Shown: piece by piece, positions 11,216 through 23,837 of the stretch
How the letters are laid out: every line of letters starts with the position of its first letter
Numbering within the stretch: position 1 is the first letter of the stretch
Origin: Charina bottae
Taxonomy: Eukaryota > Chordata > Lepidosauria > Squamata > Charinaidae
DNA length: 64,000 nt
Assembly (NCBI GenBank): GCA_023362775.1
Contig: JALMGJ010000004.1
Span: 83,473,798 to 83,537,797 of the forward strand
Reading direction: 5' to 3'
Translations under genes and position numbers: made by a program
The notes under the pieces: model-generated
The model's input: only the letters and a program-made list of their open reading frames with translations
Database searches by the model: none
Told to the model about the DNA's origin: nothing

Positions 11216-14200
11216 CTAGTACATTGCAAGATAATTAATTATATATAATAACAATCCATATAGTGTTGATGGATAAATGAGGGATTAAATTGTTTATTGA
11301 AAACTCTAGTTTATACTCTAGAATGATGTATGGATTCAATCATCATGTTCCCAAAGGATTAACTACCATTTACATAATAGTAATAAATGAATTTATGCAT
11401 TTCACAACTTCTTAAAAATATCAGAGAAGCTTTAGATCCAGAAAGAGGTAATATTAGGCATAAAAGTGATGGGAACTCTGCTTAGTTTGCCTGCAACTTC
11501 TGTTACCATTCTAAATCTCTTTCCCTGCTCTAAATCATGTCTCCTTTAAAGATATACATTTTCAACTCTAAAAGCAGCCATATAAATTTTGAGTGGAGAA
11601 ATAGCATGGGGAAGAAAAGATAAGAATCACTTCTTTTCCCCACCTTAAATGGTTTCAGTTGAGCTGTTCCTTTCTAAGGAACATGGGACATCCGCCATTT
11701 AATCAAATGAGTGAACAAATAGAAACACAACCAAATGGTTTATATTCTTCTCACCTAATATGAAATTTGCATTGGCTGGCAGCCCAGAACAAGCATATTT
11801 ATTCTTGCACCTGTGACAAGTTCAAGGCAAAATCTTGTGGACTAATAGGACATGAAATGGGAACAAAGTTTAAAACATGGTTTTCAAAGAAAAAGAGCAC
11901 AGAAAAGTCTTTCTGGGACACCCTAGTTTTTTAATCACTGATCTATTCCCCTACCTGAGTACTTTATTTCTTAAACTATTGTTAGATGGCAGAAGTAGAT
12001 GTTACAGAAAAGAAAGCAACTGCCACCACTTGGAGTTTCTTTCACTCCTCTCTTGATAACATGAAATCTTAGACTGTTCTTCAGCAACTAAGAAATAATA
12101 GGGTGATTATGAATGCAGCCATATGCTATGTCCTGAAATATGTTTTAAAGACCCTCCATTACTGCACTGTTAGCAATGCTGCCTCTATCTGCTAGGAGTG
12201 CAATAATGGGGGTGTCTTCATTATTATTCCATGTACCTCCCAATGCCCAGCACCATCTACCAATTATAAGGAGGAGTAGGGAAGCCATCCCATAATGAGC
12301 TTAGCTCACATATTATATTAAATAACAGCTTATCTAAGGTGAAAAGAATACAAAACTACACCATACTCTCCTTTTCTCCATATATGTAATCTCCTGATTT
12401 GCATTTATTTCTAGACGTGATAGTTGTGTTTATGTGTGCATGAGACATTTACTCACAAATATTTAGGGCCTCAAATTGTGCCCACTGCATTAACTAAAAC
12501 TCTCCTTAGGATCAGTAATGATGCTCTGTGATTCTTTGCATCTGCCTAACCACAAGTAACACTGAGAAGAGTACTTCTTAACAGAACATATTACAAAAAG
12601 TGTATATCTCTGTTCCATAAATAAAATGTCTTAAGTAACTACACAAGCACATATATACACAGTTCCGAAAAGACCTGTGCTAGGAACTCACACATGCAAA
12701 AAGCTGCTAAGTTCTGTGGTAGTGATGCTTCAAATTGGCTTCTGTACATTTTCAAAATCTAAATACTAGATCTAAAACAAGGAAATAAGTTTCAATAAAT
12801 ATCCCTAAGTGTTTAATTTTTCCCCTTTCCAAATGATAATGGAATTCTAACTTCAAATAATTACAATTTACTTTTGGATATATCCATTTAAAGAAAAATG
12901 TGGAATACTTACAATATTTGTACTCATATATTTGAAAGTATTTGATGTACAAAGTGCTTGCAAATTGTATCTCATTTGTCTTCACAGCAGCATTCAGTTT
13001 GATTGTCCATTAGCTCATTCAGTGATTCACATATAAGGATTACTCCTGTGAATCTGAGACTCAGTAAGGGGACTGTAGACTTTATGCTGTAGCCTAAAAG
13101 ATGTTTTAAAGAATGTTATTGAATTGCTAGGCAAACTGCAGTAAGAGAAGTTTGATTTTTATTTCACAAGGAGATGATTGGCTGCAAGATAGCTGATTAA
13201 CAGCATAATATTCAATAAGTCACATACTGTGGGACTGTTTAAATATATTTAATTCATTATGTTTTGGATAGATTCTAAAATGATCATTTAGAGTTAGTGA
13301 ATATGTCTATTTATCCACATTTTAGACTTTCTATAAAATTAATTTGAGCCTATTTGAGCCACTGGCTCTTTCCCAAAAGAAGACATTAATTCCTATAATG
13401 ATTGTAGCCCCTGGCTGTGTGACCTCTTATAACAGAATAAATGTTAGCATAAGCAATAAAGGCACAACTCTTAAGAATGTGCTTTAAACTTAAGATACTT
13501 GAATGCAGTGAAGACTGGAGACAGAGATGTTATCTCATCACAATCCATAATGCATATATGCATTATTTATGCCCGAATGCAATTTTTAATTATGATGATT
13601 TTGTAAGCCTGATGTGCTTCAAAGTGAATTGGGATGGGGTTGGAATTTATCCTCGCAGAAATGCCAATGACTTTTGAACTTATCTGTTTAATCTACCTAC
13701 TGTTGTTGTTGGAACCTAGCTAAGAAACCTTCCAAATAAAACCTTCATTTTGTGAAGTCCCATATCTAGACAATGAAAGTGAATGTTCCATTTAGCCTTG
13801 TCCTTAATTTGATTCTTTGATGGGAAGAATGTTCCCTGATGTTTGTGATAGGAGTTTATTGGGAACAGGAAGAAAAACAAAACAAAACAGCTTTTTGTTT
13901 TCCCTTAGTTGTTCAAATGGCATAGACTGTGGCAATCCTGTGCATAACTTCTTCATGCTCTTGGAGAAATGGTTCTGTGTGCTGTTGGCCAAGGTTTGGG
14001 GAAGCAAAGTTATTTCTTGCAACAGTTGTTAAGAAAAAATGCATAACAAGAAATGGGCATTCTGCTGTCATTCCAGTAAGTCCCATTCCTTGAAAGTTAC
14101 TTCCAATATATTTCCTACCCACTCCTAATTAGGTTTTCTATGTTCCTCTTCCTCCTATAATTTCAATTTAGTACTCTATCACAATATTTTTACCTTTGAA

Positions 14201-14361
14201 AAATCTTCAGATCAATATGCCTTAAAAGTTTTTTATTTTTTTCACTCATCTGGAATATGAAAATATTCTAAATAGGTATCTGCACAAGAGGAAACATATA
14301 TTCCCTTATAAACATATGCACTTGCTTGTTATTATTTCTTACATTAATTTGTTACATTCAT
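11216..14361. other. Unassigned intergenic sequence
   Basis: About 3.1 kb of AT-rich DNA with no convincing gene. Open frames of 66-77 codons at 12752-12985, 13477-13677 and 13804-14032 show no recognisable motif and overlap each other on opposite strands. Confidence 0.5.
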
Positions 14362-15926
14362 ATCACATCTTCTTATTTATTTATTTATTTATTTTATTTA
14401 TTTATTTATTTATTTATTGAATTTCTATAACCGCCCATCTCCCCCTCAAGGAGGGACTCTGGGCGGTTCACAACACAATATCAACAAAATATAATAAAAA
14501 CTATGATAAAAATAGAACTATAATAAATTACAATAAAATACAATAAAATCCAAGAGGCAGATAGTTCTAAAGTGACGATGACTATGATTAAAATTAGATA
14601 TCTAAGGTGGCTCTAAGGAATCGGCCATCCCCAGGTTTGACTGCTTTCCTTTTTGCCCCAGGCGAGGTCGCAGAGCCAGGTTTTTAATTTTTTTCTAAAA
14701 TCCAGGAGCGAGGGAGCCTGTCTTATCCCTGGTGGAAGGATGTTCCATAGGGCAGGAGCCGCTGCAGAGAAGGCTCGTCTCCGGGACCCCGTTAGGTGGA
14801 ATTCTTTCATAGATGGGGTCCGCAGCATGCCCTCTCTGCAAGATCGGGTGGGACAGGAAGATGTCATGGGGATGAGGCGGTCCCTCATATAACCTGGTCC
14901 CGTGCCATGTAGGGCTTTAAAGGTGATAACCAACACCTTGAATTGGACCCGGAAGCAAACTGGCACCCAATGCAGCTCACGGAGCAGAGGTGTTATGTGT
15001 GCAGATCTTGATGCACCTAAAACTGCCCGTGCCGCCATATTCTGCACCAGCTGTAGCTTCCGGATATTCTTCAAGGGTAGCCCCATGTAGAGTGCATTGC
15101 AGTAATCTATATGAGAGACAACCATGGCTTGAGTGACCGTTCGAAATGCCTCTCGGTCAAGGAAAGGGCGTAATTTCCGCACAACACAAAGTTGAGCAAA
15201 GGCCTTCCTGGCCATGACTGCCACCTGCTCTTCGAGCAGGAGTCGTGAGTCCAAGAGGACCCCCAAGTTACGCACCGGTTCTGTCTGGGGAAGTGCGACC
15301 CCATCCAGAACTAAAGATGACAAATTCCCAGAAACTGAGGGGCCATTAATCCACAGCCACTCCGTCTTACCAGGGTTCAGCTGAAGCCTGTTTTTCCCCA
15401 TCCAGACCCCTACAGCCCCCAGGTACTTGGACAGGGTGGTCACTGCATCACTTACTTCACCCGGGATAGAGATGTATAATTGGTTATCATCGGCATATTG
15501 ATGATAACTCAGCCCGTGGTGATGGATGATCTCGCCCAGCGGTTTCATGTAGATGTTAAAAAGGAGCGGCGAGAGTACCGAGCCCTGCGGAACCCCACAA
15601 AGAAGGGCCCGTGGGCTGGCTCTCTCGCTCCCTATCAACACCGACTGGGATCGGCCCTGGAGGAAGGAGGTGAACCAGCGCAAAACCACGCCACCCACCC
15701 CCAACTCCCTGAGCTGTCCCAGAAGGATACCATGGTCGACGGTATCGAATGCTGCTGAGAGGTCAAGAAGAGCGAGAATGGATGCACTGCCTCCATCTCG
15801 CTCCCGCCAAAGATCATCCATAAGCGCAACCAATGCAGTTTCCGTCCCATGCCCTGGTCTGAAACCTGACTGAAAGGGGTCTAGATAATCCGTTTCAAGG
15901 TAGCTTTCAAGGAGGTCTTCCTTCAT
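14362..15926 (-). mobile_element. L2-type LINE, 5'-truncated, minus strand
   Basis: Reading on the minus strand, the element enters inside the reverse transcriptase, runs to the end of ORF2 and ends in a 3' UTR. Near 14420-14470 the UTR carries the reverse complement of the squamate L2 ending (a gagggactctgggcggttcac-like block). A (TTTA)n array at 14372-14418 is the 3' microsatellite tail. No clear target duplication was found. It is much better preserved than the other L2 fragments here. Confidence 0.85.
14613..15926 (-). CDS. L2-type LINE ORF2 fragment: reverse transcriptase, C-terminal part
   Basis: This 437-residue open frame encodes the back two thirds of a non-LTR reverse transcriptase, which copies element RNA at a nicked chromosomal target. 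Visible motifs in order are SGFRPGHGTETALVAL (residues about 21-36), LLDLSAAFDTVDHGILL (motif A), GVPQGSVLSPLLFNIYM (motif B), YADDNQLYIS (motif C, catalytic YADD), then LNPGKTEWL and RNLGVLLD. A C-terminal block reads ALHGTGPGYMRDRL, with PALWNILPPGIR near the end. The endonuclease and first fingers motifs are missing by 5' truncation, so the annotated Met is only the first one available. The frame has no stops, so the copy is fairly young. The DLSAAFDTVDH wording fits the L2 clade better than CR1 proper. Confidence 0.85.
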   Translation of the reverse strand: MKEDLLESYLETDYLDPFQSGFRPGHGTETALVALMDDLWRERDGGSASILALLDLSAAFDTVDHGILLGQLRELGVGGVVLRWFTSFLQGRSQSVLIGSERASPRALLCGVPQGSVLSPLLFNIYMKPLGEIIHHHGLSYHQYADDNQLYISIPGEVSDAVTTLSKYLGAVGVWMGKNRLQLNPGKTEWLWINGPSVSGNLSSLVLDGVALPQTEPVRNLGVLLDSRLLLEEQVAVMARKAFAQLCVVRKLRPFLDREAFRTVTQAMVVSHIDYCNALYMGLPLKNIRKLQLVQNMAARAVLGASRSAHITPLLRELHWVPVCFRVQFKVLVITFKALHGTGPGYMRDRLIPMTSSCPTRSCREGMLRTPSMKEFHLTGSRRRAFSAAAPALWNILPPGIRQAPSLLDFRKKLKTWLCDLAWGKKESSQTWGWPIP

Positions 15927-15944
15927 TTATATCCACAAGAATAA

Positions 15945-16065
15945 TCACATGAAGTGAACTGGGCTGAGATAGCAATTACTGGCCCAAAGTCACCTAGGGA
16001 GTTTCTAAGGCTGGGGATAGACTTGAAGCTTGGTTTATTTGGTCCTAATTCACCCATTAACAACC
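15945..16065 (-). mobile_element. MIR-like SINE fragment, minus strand (tentative)
   Basis: Antisense matches to the core domain: ACTGGCCCAAAGTCACCTAG and GGCTGGGGATAGACTTGAAG resemble the reverse complement of the 'ctgggtgaccttgggccagt' and 'gggacttgaacctgg' parts. Only the central part is recognisable. Confidence 0.4.
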
Positions 16066-17774
16066 ATACCATCCTGGCTTTATAAGTAGTTCAGGATGAC
16101 ATGCATTTTTCTGAAATGTACTTGAAAATTTCTCATTCTCATTCCTCTCAGATTTGAAAATATAGTATTCAATAATCTTGAATATGAAAGGGAACCAGTA
16201 CATTATAATTGTTCTATCATTATTTAATTTCTCACTTTTATTCTAAATGCAGTATATCCTCAATTTTTCCACAGCTTTCTGAACCTTCAATATATGTGTG
16301 TTTTTCCCACAGCATCAATCAACAATTTGGAAAAATTTACTTAAAAACCATGGCAAGTGCACATAAGCACAGAGAGAAATTGTGCATATATTTGAGGGAT
16401 AAATTTTTAAAAAATCTCTCTTCTGGTATGAGTTTTAAGCAATCTTGTTAAATTAAAAAAAAATCTATAAATACAGATACAAATTCATGTCTAAATAATG
16501 CATTACAGTTAAAATTTAAGTCTTGCAGAGTAAAAAGGTTTTATCTGCCAAATAGGATCTGTCAAAAAGTTGAAGGAAAGTCCAAAGTCAAGCTGCCAAA
16601 ATTAATCTATCTAACTCAGAAAGACCTTGGGCAGACTCATATAGGAAGAGGTAGTCCTCAAAGTAGCTTGGTTGCAAATCTATTTTAAAAGTTCTACTTT
16701 GATCTATGCCCAGAAAGAACCAAGAAGCACTTTTTTCCCAGTTCATATGTCCTGTTCTCTTCATCTTTGCCATATATCTAATTGTTCTGTTCTGTGCCAA
16801 ACTATCACCAAAGGCATCTGCTCTTCAGCAAGGTGATGGCCACTGAGAATTGGAGAAATTTGCAATTGGGAGAATAAGGAGAGGCAGAATGGTGATTTTG
16901 ACAACAGTCTTTCTTTCTTTCAGTTAGATCCTCATTCATTCTCGAACAAAGCACCTCAGCATATCTTTTTTTCCCCACCTGGTCACTCTCTTTTGTATTT
17001 AATCTAAATTTATTCAACTCCAATCCATTCTTGAACTTTTCGCTTCTTTTACTATCTACATTTCTGAAGTACCCCGTTAACACTGCACTCAGTTTTATGT
17101 TTTTTTTATGACCTACCAGACTTTCATTTTCATTTAACAAAGATGGCAGAAGCATGCTCTTATACATACTCCATTTTTGCCTTTTTCAATAAACATTCTT
17201 GCAACCTAACAGACCACATACTCCTCATTATCTTTCTATCAGCATGTCCGTGACGTAGAAATGCTTTCACCCATTTTTCTATCTTTAGTAAATGTCTGCC
17301 AAACTACATAATGTCTGAGTGAGCAGAGAGTGGCTGTCTGGAATAGATATTTTGGGGCTGCTATAGTTTTTTGTTTGGTTGTTTTTGTTTTTAATTTTTC
17401 CCCCCAGGCTGTGGACTTGGACTTGGACTTTCAACAGAACTAGTTGGTGTGATTCAGGACAAGAGAACAGAGGAGTTGCCAGATCTTCAGGATGTAGGCT
17501 GGGTACCACCACTGAGGAGCCACTGATGGAGAGTGAGAAGGTACAGGGGGCAACCCTAACCACCTAGTCTGGATGTGATGACTGGAGGATAGCCCAGGTA
17601 CATGGAAAGGGAATTATCTTCCTACAGCCCAGCCTGGTTTTGCTTCTCATTAAATTGGTCATTACTTTGGTGAGAGGGAAGGCAGTATAGATAGAGGCCC
17701 TGGCTGAGGTGAGACCTAAATGAGGGAAAGAACTTGAAGCATCACTGGTGCTGGTGAGAGGATGCCAGGGCCAC

Positions 17775-17809
<35 letters not shown>

Positions 17810-17952
17810 ATCATTTTATTAAAGGGATGAAAAGTCTTGGAATCACATGTACTAGTGCTAGAGGTGGGGAGTGAAGGTTGTTTGTTTCCTGATGGCCAGC
17901 TTGGGTGGTGGTTTGGATGAGAAGGATACCATTTGTTCTCTGAATTGAAATA
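16066..17952. other. Unassigned sequence with a (GT)n microsatellite
   Basis: No gene recognised. A minus-strand frame of 120 codons at 16805-17167 and one of 70 codons at 16588-16800 lie next to each other. They could be remnants of an unidentified element, but I see no diagnostic motif. A (GT)n run lies at 17777-17806. Confidence 0.4.
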
Positions 17953-18029
17953 TGTAGCTAGTTGCCCTCTGTGAGAGGAGCTGGACGGCATACAAATTTC
18001 ATTAATAAATAATAAAAAATAAATACAGT
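17953..18029 (+). mobile_element. LINE 3' tail (L2 type)
   Basis: The text 'gtgagaggagctggacggca' followed by 'tacaaatttcattaataaat' is a degenerate L2-type 3' ending with an AAT-rich tail. Confidence 0.45.
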
Positions 18030-18084
18030 ATATGAAACTGCTGGAAGAAGACAGCCATTTATCAGGGGTGAGGTACTATCAGTA

Positions 18085-18450
18085 TGATGATGATATTCAA
18101 CTATTGTTATTACCACATTCTGTCCCAGAGATGCTATGAAAGTCTCGAATAAATATCTGGAGTCTGTGAGACACGGGATGATGAGAAATAAGCTCAGACA
18201 AAACTATAGCAATACATACTGTAACTGCTGTTTGTTTATAAACACCCAGGTTTTCCATAAACATTGGTTCTGGTGATAGCACTAGAATAGGTCAAGATCC
18301 TCCTGAAGAGGCAGGTCTCTAATTTCAGGTCCTCCATGACCCACAGCTTCTGCTTGATTAGCAAGTGGAGAAGATGGCCAGGAGGGCTTTGCCCAGCTTT
18401 AATTATAATAGTAACAGTCCTACCTGGCAGACTATGGGTAGGATATAACA
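18085..18450 (+). mobile_element. Decayed L2-type LINE fragment (reverse transcriptase motif C region)
   Basis: Conceptual translation starting near 18085 gives a DDIQLLLLP-like stretch (from YADDTQLLL of L2) followed by many stops. Short and decayed. Confidence 0.4.
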
Positions 18451-20345
18451 AAGGCATTCTGCCAAGAAAAGCAAACAGGATAATGCCAATATGATACTGA
18501 AATTGACATGTGAGTCACATAGGTCATAAGGTCAATGAGCTCCTGGAAAAGTGCAGATGGCAAGTGTAAATGGCACTTGTGCTAAAGATGTGGCTGGATT
18601 AAATTGAAATTATGACTACCTGCTGACTTGCCCAGTGATAAAAGGAAGCTTGATGCCTCAAAGATTTGTATACCATTAACATAAGGAATATCAGAACTAT
18701 GATATTAGATATTAATTAGATATTAACTATGATAAAGGACAAATTTGCTGTTCTTAAAACAGAAAGGTTAAACTTAAACATGGACAGTCTGAGAATCAGC
18801 AAACTGAAATGACTATAGTATGCTACTTCACAACAGAGGAACAGACTTTTGTGAACAAGAAAATGTTTCAAAAAAAGTGGGTAGCCATTATTAAGGACAA
18901 AGAATGTGTGAAAGTCATTGCTAGGATTCCTCCCTTCTGAAAGAGGAGGATAGAAAATTAATGCAAGGCTACCTAGTCAATGTTAAAGTGATATATGTCT
19001 ATGCTGCAAGCACAAACACAATAGTCATATGTTACTAACGGCAGCTGCATACTAGTAATTCTATTTACATGTCTTCATTTTGTATTGGTTGTATCTGTCT
19101 ATCTACTGTATCTATTTCTGCTAGATATTCTTTATATTCCTGCTCTAAATAGGGCACTAGGATTTAATGGCCTTAATGATTTATTCTAACTTATGTTTCT
19201 ATCATTCTGTTCATGAAGTAGAAAAAGAAACAAAATTAGCTGTTTGGTTGTCAGTGCTCCAGATTCAAAAGGGTGCTGTGGAACATGTGGGGAGACATAT
19301 GTAGTACCTGTCAGCCGTTCCATAAACTAAACCCAGGTTTGTGTGGCAACAGCAGAGGGCAGGCACACAATCTGGGAAGAAAAGTAGATGTCCCTCTTTG
19401 AACTCCAAACCACCTCTTTGCCTTCAAACCACTGCATTATCCTAATAAACACCATATTATTGAACCTAACTTTCCAAGAAATATTTGTTTAAAAAAAATC
19501 CTCTTTCCAGATCTGTTCTGTCTAAAGGATAGTGTAATAAACACACATGTATACACTTTAAGAATTGATATAATAATTTTTGGAACATCCAGTTACGTAC
19601 CTGAGCTAATATCTGTTACTTTAACTAAAAGTTACACAGCACATTAAAATCCATTATCGTTGTTGTTGTTGTTGTTATTACCATTATTATTATTTAAATC
19701 CACATGAAAATACATTAATTCATATATCTCTCATCACCAAGTTATCAGAATTGCTTTCCACCTAAAAAAAGAAAAAAAATGAAATATACAATTATGATAT
19801 TGAAATTCAAATAAAGCATTTCAGAGTGGCATGAGTTTGGTACATCAGTTGTGACAAGAAGAGCTAGAAGTATGACAAGGACACTACTTGAATTACCATA
19901 ATCATAGTTGGGAAGAATTTACTAAGATTTTATTTAAAAAAAGAGAATGTTTTGTTGTAGGCACTTATTTTGAAGGACTCCCACCGTGACTCCAATTATG
20001 ATCACTCCCAGACTATTAAGAAGCCTTTTTATAGTGTATAAGAAACAGCTCTTTGGGGAGTACCTTTTTGTAAACCATAATAAATCTATTTTGCATATCA
20101 TTAATGCTGATGTCTGGAAACATCTTTTAGAATGCATTCAATGTCATAAATGGAAATATAACTCTATATTTGTCAAACAACAAAACCATTCTTAGAAACA
20201 ATATAGCTCTGACATCTCCGCTTAGGGGAGAAAAATACACATTCAATATTTTCCTGAATATATTTACTGGCTGTGTAGACAGGCCTTCAGTTTAACTCCC
20301 ATATTTAGCATTATGCCTGCAAATTTGTTTGGAATTGGTATATTC
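18451..20345. other. Unassigned sequence
   Basis: No gene or element recognised. A (GTT)n/(ATT)n microsatellite lies at 19660-19694. Confidence 0.5.
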
Positions 20346-20353
20346 CTCTAGTG

Positions 20354-20676
20354 CAGAGCTTTCCAAACTGTGTGTGGCGACACAAAAGTGTGTCGCCACA
20401 CACAGCGTGGTGTGTTGCCACACCACCCAGAAGTGGCAGAGCGCGCGTGCACGGTGGCCGCGGCCGTGGCGCAGCTTCCGCATTTTAGCGGAGGCTGCCG
20501 CCGCTGCCGCCACCACCGTGTACACGCACGCTGCCGCACCCCCCCCCGCGCCACCACTGTGCACGTGCGCCCCCCCGCGCCGCTGCCGTGCACATGCGCC
20601 CCCCTGTGTCGCCGCCATGCGCGTGCGCGCCGCTGCCACTGGTGTGTCGCCAGTGGCGGCACTTTGGAAAGCCCTG
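20354..20676. mobile_element. hAT-type MITE with 8-bp target duplication
   Basis: Flanking repeats ctctagtg at 20346-20353 and 20677-20684 form an 8-bp target duplication, the hallmark of hAT transposition. The ends are inverted: CAGAGCTTTCCAAA at the left against the reverse complement of TTTGGAAAGCCCTG at the right (13 of 14 bp). The interior is palindromic near the ends (GGCGACACA/TGTGTCGCC) and extremely GC-rich, with GCC/CAC-type runs, in an AT-rich neighbourhood. There is no transposase frame, so it is a non-autonomous element. The overlapping Ala/Arg-rich and His/Cys-rich open frames are by-products of its base composition. Confidence 0.85.
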
Positions 20677-20684
20677 CTCTAGTG

Positions 20685-21096
20685 TGTAATGATAACTGAA
20701 TTTTGTAGTGTAGGACAATTTGGCCTTTTCATGGCTGTGCAAATGTTTTGAAACATTATTTGGAGGGAGGGATATCTAATTTACTCACTAGCAACCATAG
20801 CAAAAGTAACAAAGGACTAGCTGCCCATCTCACATAGTGAAGTAGAAGTAGAACCCTGAGGTTCTTGCTACTCCTTTCTTGGACTCACCCTATCTGATTT
20901 ACCCATTAAGAAACATAACTATTTTATACCACATCTCCATTAAATTACTGATCTGGTTAAGGAACATTTACTTTCTTAGTTAAATGCTATTGAGTTGGTT
21001 TCAACTCCTGATGATTATATGAACAAATGCTTGCTATTTCAACAGGATCCTAATTATAACTTATAGGCTTTCTAGGACATTTCCATAAGTTCTTTC
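20685..21096. other. Unassigned sequence between two hAT elements
   Basis: Nothing recognised in these 412 bp. Confidence 0.5.
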
Positions 21097-21104
21097 ATCT
21101 AGTG

Positions 21105-21907
21105 CAAGGGTCGGCAAACTTTTTGAGCCGAGAGCCATTTTGGTATGCTCGTGCACATTTTGAAGTGCTCGAGAGCCAGGGGGCGGGGTTTGCGGGCGGG
21201 AGCCAATCGCGTGGAAGGGGGCGCTTTGGCGCGCGCTGATTGGTGGAGGCTCAGAAGGAAGGGCGCTGCCACCAATCAGCATCTCCGTTTCTTCTCCAGG
21301 GTTCTTCTCCTGTAGAAGAAACAGGGACGCTGATTGGTGGAGGCTCAGAAGGAAGGGCGCTGCCACCAATCAGCATCTCCGTTTCTTCTCCAGGGTTCTT
21401 CTCCTGTAGAAGAAACAGGGACGCTGATTGGTGGAGGCTCAGAAGGAAGGGCGCTGCCACCAATCAGCATCTCCGTTTCTTCTCCAGGGTTCTTCTCCTG
21501 TAGAAGAAACAGGGACGCTGATTGGTGGAGGCTCAGAAGGAAGGGCGCTGCCACCAATCAGCGTCTCCGTTTCTTCTCCAGGGTTCTTCTCCAGGGTTCT
21601 TCTCCTGTAGAAGAAACAGGGACGCTGATTGGTGGAGGCTCAGAAGGAAGGGCGCTGCCACCAATCAGCGTCTCCGTTTCTTCTCCAGGGTTCTTCTCCT
21701 GGAGAAGAAACAGGGACGCTGATTGGTGGGGGCGCCCTTCCTTCTGAGCCTCCACCAATCAGCGTCTCTGTCTCAGCGTCTTCTCCAGGGTTCGCGCCGC
21801 TTCCGGAGACCGGCTTTCTGATGTCGGTCGGCAAAGATGGAAAAAGAGCCAGCGTCAGGAGGCCAAAGAGCCAGATCTGGCTCGCGAGCCGCCAATTCCG
21901 ACCCTTG
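21105..21907. mobile_element. hAT-type non-autonomous element (Charlie-like ends) with 8-bp target duplication
   Basis: The duplication atctagtg occurs at 21097-21104 and 21908-21915. The terminal inverted repeats are CAAGGGTCGG at the left and CCGACCCTTG at the right, perfect over 10 bp. The left subterminal text 'ggtcggcaaactttttgagc' is the form common to Charlie-type hAT elements. There is no transposase. The interior is occupied by a 94-bp tandem repeat, and the open frames through it are periodic copies of one peptide. Confidence 0.88.
21235..21780. repeat. 94-bp minisatellite with CCAAT boxes inside the hAT element
   Basis: Units begin with GCTGATTGGTGG at 21235, 21329, 21423, 21517, 21624 and 21718. 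Spacing is 94 bp except for one 107-bp unit that carries an internal 13-bp duplication. In each unit GCTGATTGGTGG pairs with a later CCACCAATCAGC, and GTTTCTTCT pairs with AGAAGAAAC, so every unit can fold into two hairpins. In the sixth, partial unit the middle portion is inverted. ATTGG and CCAAT occur once each per unit. Confidence 0.92.
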
Positions 21908-21915
21908 ATCTAGTG

Positions 21916-23837
21916 CATCCACCTTATTACTTTTTCTTCCCTTTGTCTACTTTCAACATTTACTAAATACTACTAAAATAACGATGGTTTTCTATTAGAT
22001 TATTAATAACATTCTTTTAAAAATTAAGTCTTTCAGATAGTCTGACAGTTCTTCCAGACCATGTCTGTATATTTCCTATAGATACAGTATATCTTCTATG
22101 ACTCAGTCTCTTGAATTATGGCTGTTTTGATGCTTGAGTTCCTTGAGATGGGACTTACTGAATATGGACTTATTGCAATATATAAGTTCTAGGAGTTCTA
22201 GGGCTGATCTTGAATGACTCCTAATAATACTACCTGAGATAGCTTTGATTATGATTTATCTTTCAATCAAGCACTGAAATTAAACTGTTATTATTATTTG
22301 CTTGTCTTATCCAGTCTTTGACATTCTTTCAAATCAGACCATAAGGAAACTGAGAAGGAACCACGAATAGCAGAATCTGAAGTTGATATTTCATACATAG
22401 TTCTGTAACAGATAGTCTTGAATATATAGGTGTGCTTCTATATGCTTTAGTTGTTCAATTAGGATAACCCGTCATCCACTTCTCCATAATGGAGAATAAT
22501 GGAGACTACCTCTGTGGTTTTCAAATATAAACTTCTAAATGTACTTTGCCTAAAGCCCATAATTCTAAAGCACACACTTCTTTCAGGCAATTAGGCCCAG
22601 TAGTACAGTATATATCTGTGTATGTATTGCACATTTTCTGAAAAGTTTGGGTGTGCAACTGCATTCATGTTTAGGATATGCAATTTGGTATTACCATCAC
22701 CATCACCATCAGATTGCATTAATTCCACCTTTATCCTTAAGTATTAAACATTCAAAATCAATAAGGAAAAAATTCAAAAATCTGAAGATTACTATTATCC
22801 TTGCTTTATAAAAATATTTTTATCCATATCCATACTCCCCCCCCCACTTACTGGCCTATCAGAAGAAATTCACATGAAATTTCCACCAACAATTTTACTT
22901 TCTATTATATTGAGTAGCAATTATATAAAATCATAGACATTTCTTTGTTCATCTATTTTTGGGAACTTATTTTAAAGTGCTACTTCAGGATTCATTTTGT
23001 TATTTTCAATATAAAAAAAATCCTTTTATAATAGCTTCTGTTTAGAAAACATTGCTGTAAACTGATAATACTTCATTAAGGCTGATATAATCCATTTAAC
23101 ATTTATATGATTTATAAAAAATTACAGGCCCATCATTAGCAGAAATAATATTAAAATAGCACATCATACATTTATTGTTTTAGTTTAGAAGTTTTTATCT
23201 TCTTAGTATTGCTTGTGCAGATTTTAACTGTTTTCACTTGTTCCTGTATTTTTAGTGTGCTAAATTTTCCTGAAACTTTGTTGCCATCTATTTCATAATT
23301 TCATATTTTCATCATAAAATATGTCTCCATGCTGTTCCTTATCTTGTTATGATGAATGGAACAGATTGAGATACCAAAATGGGGAGAAGAAATAATTGGA
23401 GTTATTCCAAATTACTCTTTCTGAAGCACATTGATATTTTTCTCATCGTGTTTGTGTTATTATGTCTGTGTGTTCACATTAACCATACATAGCTGTCCAG
23501 GATGTGATAACTTGCATCTGTGCCTATATGTTCTTTTTCTTCTAACCTCACCTTTCTTTGATGTATTATAAAATAGCATTACAATACAGCCTACAGGATA
23601 TTCACAGTGATAATACAAACACCTCATATTGTATATCTTTTTGAAAAGTATTGCTTAGGGAGAAAACACTAACAACATATCCTTCTTCAAACATTATTTG
23701 TACCCTAGTGATCAGACATTTTGATTCAGCTAACCTATTCTTCATTTTTTTTTTAAAAAAGTATACGCCTAGAGAAAATGTGCTTGTGAAAACAATGAAA
23801 ATGTAAGCCCAATGTATTACCCTATAATAGATCCCAT
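21916..23837. other. Unassigned AT-rich sequence
   Basis: No gene or transposon recognised. It contains a short CACCAT run near 22697-22711 and a C-run near 22842. Confidence 0.5.

Noticed and set aside
20292..20742. Overlapping GC-rich open frames and apparent CpG-island-like block
   Set aside because: The block is bounded by hAT inverted ends and an 8-bp duplication. The Ala/Arg- or His/Cys-rich frames exist on both strands because of composition, so it is not a promoter or gene.
21240..21834. Repeated frames of 60-137 codons with similar peptides
   Set aside because: All are phases of the 94-bp minisatellite; the repeated peptide reflects the repeat unit.
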